Part shown: positions 1-5,715 of the stretch, piece after piece
Layout of the letters: each line of letters begins with the position of its first letter
Position numbering within the stretch: the first letter of the stretch is position 1
From: Chitinophaga pinensis
GTDB lineage: Bacteria; Bacteroidota; Bacteroidia; Flavobacteriales; Flavobacteriaceae
Length of the DNA stretch: 6,616 bases
Assembly (NCBI GenBank): GCA_943324925.2
Contig: CALPNL020000110.1
Location: forward strand, 1 to 6,616
Direction: 5' to 3'
Notes under the pieces: model-generated
Seen by the model: only the letters and a program-made list of their open reading frames with translations
Told to the model about the DNA's origin: nothing
Databases searched by the model: none
Made by a program: the position numbers and the translations under genes

Positions 1-90
1 ATAAAAGAACAAGGAACGCACCAAGAGCTAATTGCCTTGGAAAACGGAATCTACAAAAACTTGAGTAATCTTCAGTTTAATAACTTTTAG
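1..90 (+). CDS. ABC transporter ATP-binding protein, C-terminal end (partial)
   Basis: This is the 3' end of a gene that starts before the window: 29 codons in frame 1, ending in TAG at 88-90. The residues include EQGTHQELIALENGIYKNL followed by a short tail ending LQF-NNF. The pattern 'EQGTHxELI...GIYxxLxxLQ' is the usual end of the nucleotide-binding domain of MsbA-type ABC exporters, just after the H-loop and D-loop region. The full protein would be an inner-membrane exporter with fused transmembrane and ATPase domains, but neither the membrane part nor the Walker motifs lie in this window. The gene converges on the proline dehydrogenase gene, with only 11 bp between the stop codons. Substrate unknown. 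Confidence 0.8.
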   Translation: MKEQGTHQELIALENGIYKNLSNLQFNNF

Positions 91-104
91 TATCTAATAA
101 GTTA
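81..104. terminator. Possible shared hairpin between converging genes
   Basis: TAACTT (81-86) and AAGTTA (99-104) are perfect inverted repeats. Inside them TTAG (87-90) pairs with CTAA (94-97), leaving a 3-base loop and one bulged T at 98. The structure overlaps the stop codons of both converging genes, where a bidirectional terminator is expected. It is very AT-rich and has no long flanking T-run, so it would be weak. The function is inferred from position and symmetry only. Confidence 0.35.
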
Positions 105-1274
105 ACTATTTCCTTTTCTCCTATTTCGCTCTGCAGTAATTAACTTTAATTCTCTACTGGTTTGTCCAGCAACTGAAGTATTTTCTTCGGCTCTTCGAAT
201 TAAATACGGCATCACATCACGAACAGGTCCGAATGGTAAATATTTAGCGTTATTGTAGCCATTTGCTGATAAATTGTAACTGATATTATCACTCATTCCA
301 TACAATTGTCCGAACCAAATTCTAGAATCTTTTTTCTCAATATTCAATTCTTGTAAGTATTCCATCAATTTATAAGACGATAATTCATTATGAGTTCCTG
401 CAAAAATGGCCATTCTATCGATATTTTCAACCATGTAATGAATTGCAGCGTCATAATTTAAATCGGTTGCTTCTTTAGATTCGCAAATTGGTGTTGGATA
501 TCCTTTTTCTTCAGCGCGCAAATTTTCCTTTTCCATATAGGCGCCTCGAACTATTTTCATACCAATGTAGAAACCATCCGATTTTGCTTGTTGGTGCAAA
601 TTTTTCAAATAATCCAATCGGTCCCATCGGTACATTTGTAATGTATTAAAAACTATCGCTTTTTCTTTGTTGTATTTTAGCATCATCTGCGCAACCAAAT
701 CATCAGCAGCATCTTGCATCCAACTTTCCTCAGCATCTATTAATAAAGGAACATTTTTTTGGTGGGCCTCACTACAAACTTTGTCAAAACGAGCTTCCAC
801 TCTATTCCATTCTGCTTTTTCAGAATCAGTAAGTTCTATTTTAGAACCTACTTTTTCATATAAATCCAATCTTCCAAAACCGGTTGGTTTAAAAACAGCA
901 AAAGGAATTGCGGCTCTTTCTTTAGCAAAATCAATCGTTTTTAAAGTCATCCTCAAAGCAGCATCAAATTGATCCTCTTCTTCTTTACCTTCCACCGAAT
1001 AATCCAAAACAGATGACACTCCTTTGGTATACATTTTATCAACAACAGTAAGACAATCCACTTCATTCACACCTCCGCAAAAATGATCAAAAACAGTGGC
1101 TCTAATTAATCCTTCAACAGGCAAATGTGCTTTAATAGCAAAATTGGTTAACGCGGTACCAATTCTAACCAATGGTTGATTGTCAATCATTTTGAAAAGA
1201 AAATAAGCACGATCTAATTCGGTATCACTTTTTAAAGAAAAAGCAACTTCCGTATTGTTGAAAATTTTATCCAT
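102..1274 (-). CDS. Proline dehydrogenase (monofunctional, FAD-dependent)
   Basis: The 390-residue product oxidises L-proline to 1-pyrroline-5-carboxylate, passing electrons through FAD to the respiratory quinone pool. It is the first step of proline catabolism. It is a stand-alone proline dehydrogenase, without the P5C dehydrogenase half of bifunctional PutA. Visible family motifs are DAEESW (180-185), NTLQMYRWD (210-218), KIVRGAYMEKE (240-250), GTHN (293-296), QLYGMSD (323-329) and, near the C-terminus, YLPFGPVRDVMPYLIRRAEEN (345-365). By family analogy the paired arginines R360/R361 bind the proline carboxylate. I chose the ATG at 1272-1274, which gives the conserved-looking start MDKIFNN. 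A longer reading to 1310 adds a hydrophobic stretch (CSYICIII) that would run through the promoter box at 1294-1301. The gene is divergent from aroB, convergent with the ABC exporter, and appears to be a single-gene transcript. Confidence 0.95.
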   Translation of the reverse strand: MDKIFNNTEVAFSLKSDTELDRAYFLFKMIDNQPLVRIGTALTNFAIKAHLPVEGLIRATVFDHFCGGVNEVDCLTVVDKMYTKGVSSVLDYSVEGKEEEDQFDAALRMTLKTIDFAKERAAIPFAVFKPTGFGRLDLYEKVGSKIELTDSEKAEWNRVEARFDKVCSEAHQKNVPLLIDAEESWMQDAADDLVAQMMLKYNKEKAIVFNTLQMYRWDRLDYLKNLHQQAKSDGFYIGMKIVRGAYMEKENLRAEEKGYPTPICESKEATDLNYDAAIHYMVENIDRMAIFAGTHNELSSYKLMEYLQELNIEKKDSRIWFGQLYGMSDNISYNLSANGYNNAKYLPFGPVRDVMPYLIRRAEENTSVAGQTSRELKLITAERNRRKGNS

Positions 1275-1293
1275 ATTAATTTTAATAATAATG

Positions 1294-1327
1294 CAAATAT
1301 AAGAACACAATACTGATTATTAATCAA
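1294..1327 (-). promoter_or_regulatory. Bacteroidota-type promoter for proline dehydrogenase
   Basis: Read on the minus strand there is a perfect TAnnTTTG box, TATATTTG (1301-1294), with a TTG (1327-1325) 23 bp upstream. This fits the known Flavobacterium consensus TTG-N17-23-TAnnTTTG at the upper limit of spacing. The box lies 19 bp before the ATG at 1274, so the leader would be short and A/T-rich, without an obvious Shine-Dalgarno sequence. Its position supports the 1274 start over the longer reading frame. Confidence 0.6.
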
Positions 1328-1336
1328 AAATTACCT

Positions 1337-1343
1337 TATTTTG
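1337..1343 (+). promoter_or_regulatory. Possible -7 box for aroB
   Basis: TATTTTG lies 33 bp before the aroB ATG. It is one base short of the TAnnTTTG consensus, and I see no well-spaced TTG upstream, so it is a weaker match than the opposing promoter. The 102-bp divergent region must nevertheless contain a start signal for aroB, and this is the best candidate in it. Confidence 0.35.
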
Positions 1344-1376
1344 CATCATCAATTTACACCAACAAGTAGTAAGCGA

Positions 1377-2444
1377 ATGCAGTCAATAATAGCAAATGGA
1401 TATTCAGTAATTTTCAATGAAGAAGGTTATAAAGAACTGAATCAACTAATTTCAGATAATAATTATTCTACCTTATTTATTATTGTGGATTCGATTACCA
1501 ATGAAGTTTGTTTACCGAAATTTCTGTCTATAATAGCAACTGAAAGTCCAATTGAAATTATAGAATTTGAAGCTGGTGAAATCAATAAAAACATTGAAAC
1601 CTGCATTCAAATTTGGAATGTTTTAACGGAATTGGGAGCGGACAGAAAGAGTTTGATAATCAATTTGGGAGGTGGCGTTGTTACTGATCTTGGCGGCTTT
1701 GTGGCATCAACTTTCAAACGAGGAATTGATTTTATAAATATACCAACTACATTATTAGCGATGGTTGATGCGTCTATTGGAGGAAAAACGGGAATAGACT
1801 TAGGGAACCTAAAAAACCAAATTGGTGTAATTAACAACCCCAAATTAGTTCTAATAGATTCTGATTATTTAGAAACGCTTCCGCAAATTGAAATGCGTTC
1901 CGGTTTAGCCGAAATATTGAAGCATGGCTTAGTATTTAACCAATTATATTGGAAGCAATTCTTAGATTTATCAAAATTAGATTTTGCCGATTTTGATACC
2001 ATTATATTTGATTCGATAACTATTAAAAATGAAATTGTAAAGCAAGATCCTTTAGAAAAGGGGATTCGAAAAGCATTGAATTTTGGACATACTTTAGGAC
2101 ATGCAATTGAAAGCTATTTTTTAGATCAACAAGCCAAAAAAAAATTACTTCATGGCGAAGCAATTGCAATAGGAATGGTATTAGAAAGTTATATTTCTAT
2201 GACAAAAAGTCTTATTTCTAAAGCAGAATACATAGAAATAAAATCAACAATTAAATCCATATATGAAGAAGTTAATTTTGATAAAAACGATATTCAATCG
2301 ATACTAGATTTACTTATTCACGATAAGAAAAATGAAAATGGCAAAGTGAAATTTGTGCTTCTAGATGGAATTGGAGGTTTTATTATTAATCAAGAGGTTG
2401 AAAATGAAATCATTACGGATTCATTTGAAGATTTCAAATTATAA
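1377..2444 (+). CDS. aroB: 3-dehydroquinate synthase
   Basis: The 355-residue cytosolic enzyme converts DAHP to 3-dehydroquinate, the second step of the shikimate pathway to aromatic amino acids, using NAD+ and a divalent metal (usually Zn). The NAD-binding segment is clear: NLGGGVVTDLGGF (96-108), followed by IPTTLLAMVDASIGGKTGID (122-141). Likely metal ligands by family analogy are E179 in SGLAEILKHG, H238 in NFGHTLGHAIE and H259 in LLHGEAIAIGM. The length matches the family. I placed the start at the ATG at 1377 (MQSIIANGYSV). An in-frame TTG at 1341 would add 12 non-conserved-looking residues and would overlap the candidate -7 box. The gene is divergent from proline dehydrogenase and is followed in the same direction by a small gene and the polyamine genes. 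I see no hairpin terminator after it, so read-through downstream is possible. Confidence 0.96.
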   Translation: MQSIIANGYSVIFNEEGYKELNQLISDNNYSTLFIIVDSITNEVCLPKFLSIIATESPIEIIEFEAGEINKNIETCIQIWNVLTELGADRKSLIINLGGGVVTDLGGFVASTFKRGIDFINIPTTLLAMVDASIGGKTGIDLGNLKNQIGVINNPKLVLIDSDYLETLPQIEMRSGLAEILKHGLVFNQLYWKQFLDLSKLDFADFDTIIFDSITIKNEIVKQDPLEKGIRKALNFGHTLGHAIESYFLDQQAKKKLLHGEAIAIGMVLESYISMTKSLISKAEYIEIKSTIKSIYEEVNFDKNDIQSILDLLIHDKKNENGKVKFVLLDGIGGFIINQEVENEIITDSFEDFKL

Positions 2445-2461
2445 AAAAAAAGTGCTGCAGT

Positions 2462-2494
2462 TTGTTAGATAGAATTAATATTTTTTTACATTTG
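2462..2494 (+). promoter_or_regulatory. Bacteroidota-type promoter ahead of the small gene and arginine decarboxylase
   Basis: TACATTTG (2487-2494) matches TAnnTTTG perfectly, and TTG (2462-2464) lies 22 bp upstream, within the Flavobacterium spacing range. Transcription would be expected to start a few bases after the box, close to the ATG at 2500. The mRNA would therefore be leaderless for the small gene, or would carry about 235 nt ahead of arginine decarboxylase. I see no equally good box directly before the decarboxylase gene (TAATTTAC at 2717-2724 is a poor match), so this promoter may drive both. Confidence 0.5.
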
Positions 2495-2499
2495 CTCCG

Positions 2500-2679
2500 A
2501 TGAATAAAAAACAAAATAGCACCCACTTTTCTTTCTCAAAAAACGAGACCTATATGGCTTTTCAGACTTTATTGAACCGTTATTTTGGTTTATTAGGTTT
2601 ATTGTATTTTGACGAATTAAGGCATTCTATAATCAACGATGATGAACTTCAAATCATCTATGCGAATATTCGAGTTTGA
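2500..2679 (+). CDS. Small protein of unknown function (59 aa)
   Basis: An open frame of 59 codons runs from the ATG at 2500 to the TGA at 2677-2679. I do not recognise the family. The first 18 residues are polar (MNKKQNSTHFSF...). Residues 19-46 could form a helix rich in Leu, Phe and Tyr (AFQTLLNRYFGLLGLLYFDE), followed by a short acidic part (NDDELQ) and IIYANIRV at the end. This looks like a small soluble helical protein rather than a transmembrane one. Support for coding comes from codon use like the neighbours (TTA/TTG leucines), a higher G+C content than the flanking spacer, and a consensus promoter box ending 5 bp before the ATG. An internal ATG at 2554 would give a 41-residue version with a longer leader. 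It sits between aroB and arginine decarboxylase, 55 bp from each. It could be non-coding leader instead. Confidence 0.5.
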   Translation: MNKKQNSTHFSFSKNETYMAFQTLLNRYFGLLGLLYFDELRHSIINDDELQIIYANIRV

Positions 2680-2734
2680 AAATTAGGTATTATAAAGAAA
2701 TAGCACTTTTTAATTCTAATTTACACAAAGTCAA

Positions 2735-4138
2735 ATGAATACAAAATATTCGGATTTAATTAATCAAAACTATTATTTTCCTCAGGAAGAATTTAATCTC
2801 AATAAAGACACCCTTCAATTTCATGATATTGATTTAATGAAATTGGTAGAACAATACGGTACACCATTAAAATTCACCTATTTACCACAAATTTCCAACA
2901 ATATAAAACGAGCTAAAACTTGGTTCAAAAATGCAATGGATAAAAGTGAGTACAAAGGGAAATATTACTTTTGTTATTGTACTAAAAGTTCTCATTTTGA
3001 ATACATTATGAATGAGGCATTTAAAAACAATATACATATTGAAACTTCCTCTGCATTTGATATAAATATTGTTGAAAATTTGTTGCAATCAGGGAAAATA
3101 AACAAAAGTACCTATGTAATTTGTAATGGTTTCAAAAGAGACCAGTATATTGATAACATTGCACGAATAATCAATAATGGTCATAAAAATACCATTCCAA
3201 TAATTGACAATTACGAAGAGTTGGATTTGCTCCAAGCGGCAATTAAAGGTAAATTCAAAATTGGAATTAGAATTGCTGCAGAAGAAGAACCAAAATTTGA
3301 GTTTTATACTTCTCGATTGGGCATCGGATACAAGAATATTGTTCCTTTTTACAAAAAGCAAATACATGAAAATAAAAATTTGGAACTTAAAATGTTGCAC
3401 TTTTTTATCAATACAGGAATTAATGACAATGCATATTATTGGAGTGAATTAATAAAATGCATTAAAGTTTATGTGGCCTTAAAAAAAGAATGTCCAAGTT
3501 TGGATAGTTTGAATGTAGGTGGAGGATTTCCAATTAAAAACTCACTCGCTTTTGAATACGATTACCAATACATGATTGACGAAATCATCAATCAGGTAAA
3601 AATTGCTTGTGATGAAGCAGAGGTTGATGTTCCAAATATTTTTACTGAATTTGGATCTTTTACTGTTGGAGAAAGCGGAGGTGCAATCTACCAAGTATTG
3701 TATCAAAAACAACAGAATGATAGAGAAAAATGGAACATGATTGACTCTTCATTTATTACCACTTTACCCGATACTTGGGCCATAAATAAGCGTTTTGTAA
3801 TGTTAGCTGTAAACCGTTGGAATGACACTTATGAGAGGGTTTTATTAGGAGGGATGACTTGTGATAGCGATGATTATTACAATTCTGAGCAAAATATGAA
3901 CGCCATCTATTTACCTAAATACAATAAAGAAAAACCTTTGTACATTGGTTTTTTCAATACTGGCGCTTATCAAGAAACTATTGGAGGTTATGGTGGATTA
4001 CACCACTGTTTGATTCCAGAACCAAAACATCTTTTAATTGATCATGATGAAAATGGTGAAATCAAGACCAGCGTTTTCTCTGAACAACAAACTGCAGAAG
4101 CGGTATTAAAAATATTAGGATATCACAATAAATTATAA
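2735..4138 (+). CDS. speA: Arginine decarboxylase (PLP-dependent, alanine-racemase fold)
   Basis: The 467-residue product is a fold-III PLP decarboxylase of the flavobacterial type annotated as arginine decarboxylase, making agmatine from arginine as the entry to polyamine synthesis. Visible landmarks are the Schiff-base lysine K84 in YCTKSSH, SRLGIG (193-198), H222 in LHFFINTG (the PLP-stacking histidine position), the phosphate-binding GGGFP (262-266), E305 in TEFGSF (equivalent to the EPGR glutamate), the catalytic C376-D-S-D motif, and GAY (410-412) near the C-terminus. It is much shorter than E. coli SpeA (about 658 residues) and lacks the large inserted domains. The usual EPGR motif reads EFGS here. 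The start is the ATG at 2735; the protein begins MNTKYSDLINQNYYFPQEEF. Substrate specificity cannot be read from sequence alone: lysine, ornithine or a carboxy-polyamine are alternatives. The downstream polyamine-synthase-like gene supports a polyamine role. Confidence 0.88.
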   Translation: MNTKYSDLINQNYYFPQEEFNLNKDTLQFHDIDLMKLVEQYGTPLKFTYLPQISNNIKRAKTWFKNAMDKSEYKGKYYFCYCTKSSHFEYIMNEAFKNNIHIETSSAFDINIVENLLQSGKINKSTYVICNGFKRDQYIDNIARIINNGHKNTIPIIDNYEELDLLQAAIKGKFKIGIRIAAEEEPKFEFYTSRLGIGYKNIVPFYKKQIHENKNLELKMLHFFINTGINDNAYYWSELIKCIKVYVALKKECPSLDSLNVGGGFPIKNSLAFEYDYQYMIDEIINQVKIACDEAEVDVPNIFTEFGSFTVGESGGAIYQVLYQKQQNDREKWNMIDSSFITTLPDTWAINKRFVMLAVNRWNDTYERVLLGGMTCDSDDYYNSEQNMNAIYLPKYNKEKPLYIGFFNTGAYQETIGGYGGLHHCLIPEPKHLLIDHDENGEIKTSVFSEQQTAEAVLKILGYHNKL

Positions 4139-4229
4139 TAATTGTATAAGAAATTTCAATTACTATTCTATATTATTGTAGGAAATTAATACAGAAATAG
4201 TACTAGAAAAAATCTATAAAAAAAATAAA

Positions 4230-4270
4230 ATTCAAATTGTATTTCAAATAATTAATTTGTTAATTTGAAT
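4230..4270. repeat. Inverted repeat with tandem octamer in the gap before the deoxyhypusine-synthase-like gene
   Basis: ATTCAAATT (4230-4238) and AATTTGAAT (4262-4270) are perfect 9-bp inverted repeats, 23 bp apart. TTAATTTG occurs twice in tandem at 4252-4259 and 4260-4267. The second copy is one mismatch from TAnnTTTG and has a TTG (4237-4239) 20 bp upstream, so it could be the promoter of the next gene. The symmetric arms overlapping a promoter-like box could be an operator. In such AT-rich sequence, chance symmetry is also plausible. The rest of the 155-bp gap is A/T-rich with no frame I would call a gene. Confidence 0.35.
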
Positions 4271-4293
4271 CAATAAAAACTAAAAAATTAAAA

Positions 4294-5265
4294 ATGAGTA
4301 AAGGTCCTATAAGTCAGTTTATTGAGAAGTATTATCTGCATTTCAATTCTGCAACTGTTGTTGATGCAGCTAAGGCTTACGAACAACAATTAGAAAAAGG
4401 AGCCAAAATGATGGTGACTTTAGCTGGCGCAATGAGTACTGCTGAAATAGGAAAAATATTCGCAGAGATGATTCGAAGAGACAAAGTTCAAATCGTTTCT
4501 TGCACCGGAGCAAATCTTGAAGAAGATATAATGAATCTGGTTGCTCACTCCCATTATGAAAGAGTTCCAAATTATAGAGATTTAACTCCTCAAGAAGAAT
4601 GGGATTTAATGGAACGTGGTTTAAATCGTGTAACCGATACTTGTATTCCTGAACATGAGGCCTTTAGACGTTTACAAAAGCACATTTACAAAATTTGGAA
4701 AGACGCTGATGACAATGGAGAACGTTATTTTCCACATGAATTCATGTATAAATTGTTACTTTCTGGGGTATTAGAGGAATATTACGAGATCGATTTGAAA
4801 GACAGTTGGATGTATGCTGCAGCAGAAAAAAATCTTCCGATAATAGTTCCAGGTTGGGAAGATAGTACCATGGGGAATATATTCGCATCTTACGTAATTA
4901 AAGGCGATTTGAAGGCTTCGACAATGAAATCCGGAATCGAGTACATGATTTATCTTGCTGATTGGTATCCGAAAAATAGCGAAAATGGTATTGGATTTTT
5001 CCAAATTGGCGGGGGAATTGCTGGAGATTTTCCAATTTGTGTGGTTCCAATGCTTTACCAAGATATGGAGATGCATGAAGTTCCATTTTGGAGTTATTTT
5101 TGTCAAATATCAGATTCTACCACAAGTTATGGTTCTTATTCTGGTGCTGTTCCAAATGAGAAAATTACCTGGGGAAAATTAGACATTAATACCCCTAAAT
5201 TTATTATTGAGTCGGATGCTACCATTGTAGCTCCATTAATTTTTGCTTATTTATTAGATTTATAA
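4294..5265 (+). CDS. Deoxyhypusine-synthase-like protein, probable homospermidine/polyamine synthase
   Basis: The 323-residue product belongs to the deoxyhypusine synthase family, NAD-dependent enzymes that transfer an aminobutyl group through a lysine imine. Family landmarks are LAGAMSTAEIGK (43-54), SCTGANLEEDI (69-79, NAD region), WEDSTMGNIF (188-197), GGGIAGDFP (239-247), YSGAVPNEKITWGK (282-295) with the catalytic lysine at K295, and ESDATIVAPL (306-315). Compared with my recollection of the human enzyme, the catalytic lysine, tryptophan (W293) and glutamate (E289) are kept. The histidine that contacts spermidine (human H288) aligns with D245, human D316 with Y282 and human D243 with N195. 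Bacteria have no eIF5A, so protein hypusination is unlikely. Bacterial members are thought to make polyamines, for example sym-homospermidine from putrescine. The gene follows arginine decarboxylase and is 9 bp from the next gene, indicating a shared transcript. The start is the ATG at 4294. Confidence 0.88.
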   Translation: MSKGPISQFIEKYYLHFNSATVVDAAKAYEQQLEKGAKMMVTLAGAMSTAEIGKIFAEMIRRDKVQIVSCTGANLEEDIMNLVAHSHYERVPNYRDLTPQEEWDLMERGLNRVTDTCIPEHEAFRRLQKHIYKIWKDADDNGERYFPHEFMYKLLLSGVLEEYYEIDLKDSWMYAAAEKNLPIIVPGWEDSTMGNIFASYVIKGDLKASTMKSGIEYMIYLADWYPKNSENGIGFFQIGGGIAGDFPICVVPMLYQDMEMHEVPFWSYFCQISDSTTSYGSYSGAVPNEKITWGKLDINTPKFIIESDATIVAPLIFAYLLDL

Positions 5266-5274
5266 TATTATTTT

Positions 5275-5676
5275 ATGAGAAGAGTTATTGTTGATTACGC
5301 AAAACTAACCAATGAAATCTTGAACTTATTAGTCGAGAAATTTCCTGACGGATATGATGATTCAAATATCATCCGATTTAAAAACCACAAAGACGAAACT
5401 ATTGAAGCAGTTGAAGTTCGAACCGAAGACACTATTTACTTAGTAAAAATAAGCACTAAACTATCTGACAGATTAATCAACTTTGACGAAGATGATGATA
5501 TAGTTGTTCCATTAGATGCAATTAAAGGAATAGATCTAGAGGATGATGTTGCTTCAGATGACGAGGAAGAAGAAGTTGATATTACAAAAGATCCAGAAGG
5601 TTCAAATGATGTTGACGATGATGATCATGATGCTGATGATATCGCTGACGATGAATCTGATGACGAAGAAGAATAA
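5275..5676 (+). CDS. Conserved small protein with N-terminal domain and polyacidic tail
   Basis: The 133-residue protein has two distinct parts. Residues 1-70 look like a compact alpha/beta domain, beginning MRRVIVDYAKLTNEILNLL and including FPDGYDDSNIIRFKN and EAVEVRTEDTIYLVKIS. Residues 71-133 are an acidic low-complexity tail in which 35 of 63 residues are Asp or Glu and only two are Lys. I recall this N-terminal pattern from many Flavobacteriaceae proteins labelled hypothetical, sometimes 'DNA primase'. I see no primase motif, so that name should not be trusted. There is no signal peptide or membrane segment. The gene starts 9 bp after the deoxyhypusine-synthase-like stop codon, so the two are very likely co-transcribed. 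It ends in tandem stops (TAATAA) that form part of the terminator stem. The function is unknown. Confidence 0.85.
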   Translation: MRRVIVDYAKLTNEILNLLVEKFPDGYDDSNIIRFKNHKDETIEAVEVRTEDTIYLVKISTKLSDRLINFDEDDDIVVPLDAIKGIDLEDDVASDDEEEEVDITKDPEGSNDVDDDDHDADDIADDESDDEEE

Positions 5677-5712
5677 TAAAAAAGGAACTCATTAGAGTTC
5701 CTTTTTTATTAT
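5673..5712. terminator. Bidirectional rho-independent terminator
   Basis: This is a perfect 18-bp stem with an ATTA loop (5691-5694). The core is GGAACTC/GAGTTCC, flanked by A6 (5678-5683) on one side and T6 (5702-5707) on the other. The stem carries a T-run downstream on either strand, so it can end the plus-strand operon finishing at 5676 and the minus-strand dinB gene finishing at 5716. The left arm includes the stop codon of the acidic protein gene. Confidence 0.92.
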
Positions 5713-5715
5713 AAG

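Noticed and set aside
667..972. Open frame on the plus strand inside the proline dehydrogenase gene
   Set aside because: It is antisense to a clear, motif-rich gene and its translation (Ser/Lys-rich) resembles no family. It is a shadow of the real coding strand.
1275..1310. N-terminal extension of proline dehydrogenase with a hydrophobic stretch that could be read as a signal peptide
   Set aside because: It would be translated from inside the promoter box at 1294-1301, and the family normally begins near MDKIF.
1341..1376. Upstream in-frame TTG start for aroB adding 12 residues
   Set aside because: The added residues look unconserved, the TTG overlaps a likely promoter box, and the ATG at 1377 gives a typical AroB N-terminus.
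1607..1843. Minus-strand open frame inside aroB
   Set aside because: It lies opposite the conserved NAD-binding region of aroB, and its translation is proline-rich and family-less.
1351..2726. AATTTACAC occurring shortly before both aroB (1351-1359) and arginine decarboxylase (2718-2726)
   Set aside because: A nine-base match in AT-rich spacer DNA with only two copies and different distances to the start codons is not enough to call a shared regulatory site.
3089..3400. Minus-strand open frame (Phe/Ile-rich) inside arginine decarboxylase
   Set aside because: The hydrophobic look comes from the complement of Lys/Asn-rich codons in AT-rich DNA. It has no promoter and overlaps a confident gene.
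4771..5182. Several overlapping open frames on both strands inside the deoxyhypusine-synthase-like gene
   Set aside because: All overlap conserved family motifs of the plus-strand gene, and none gives a recognisable protein.
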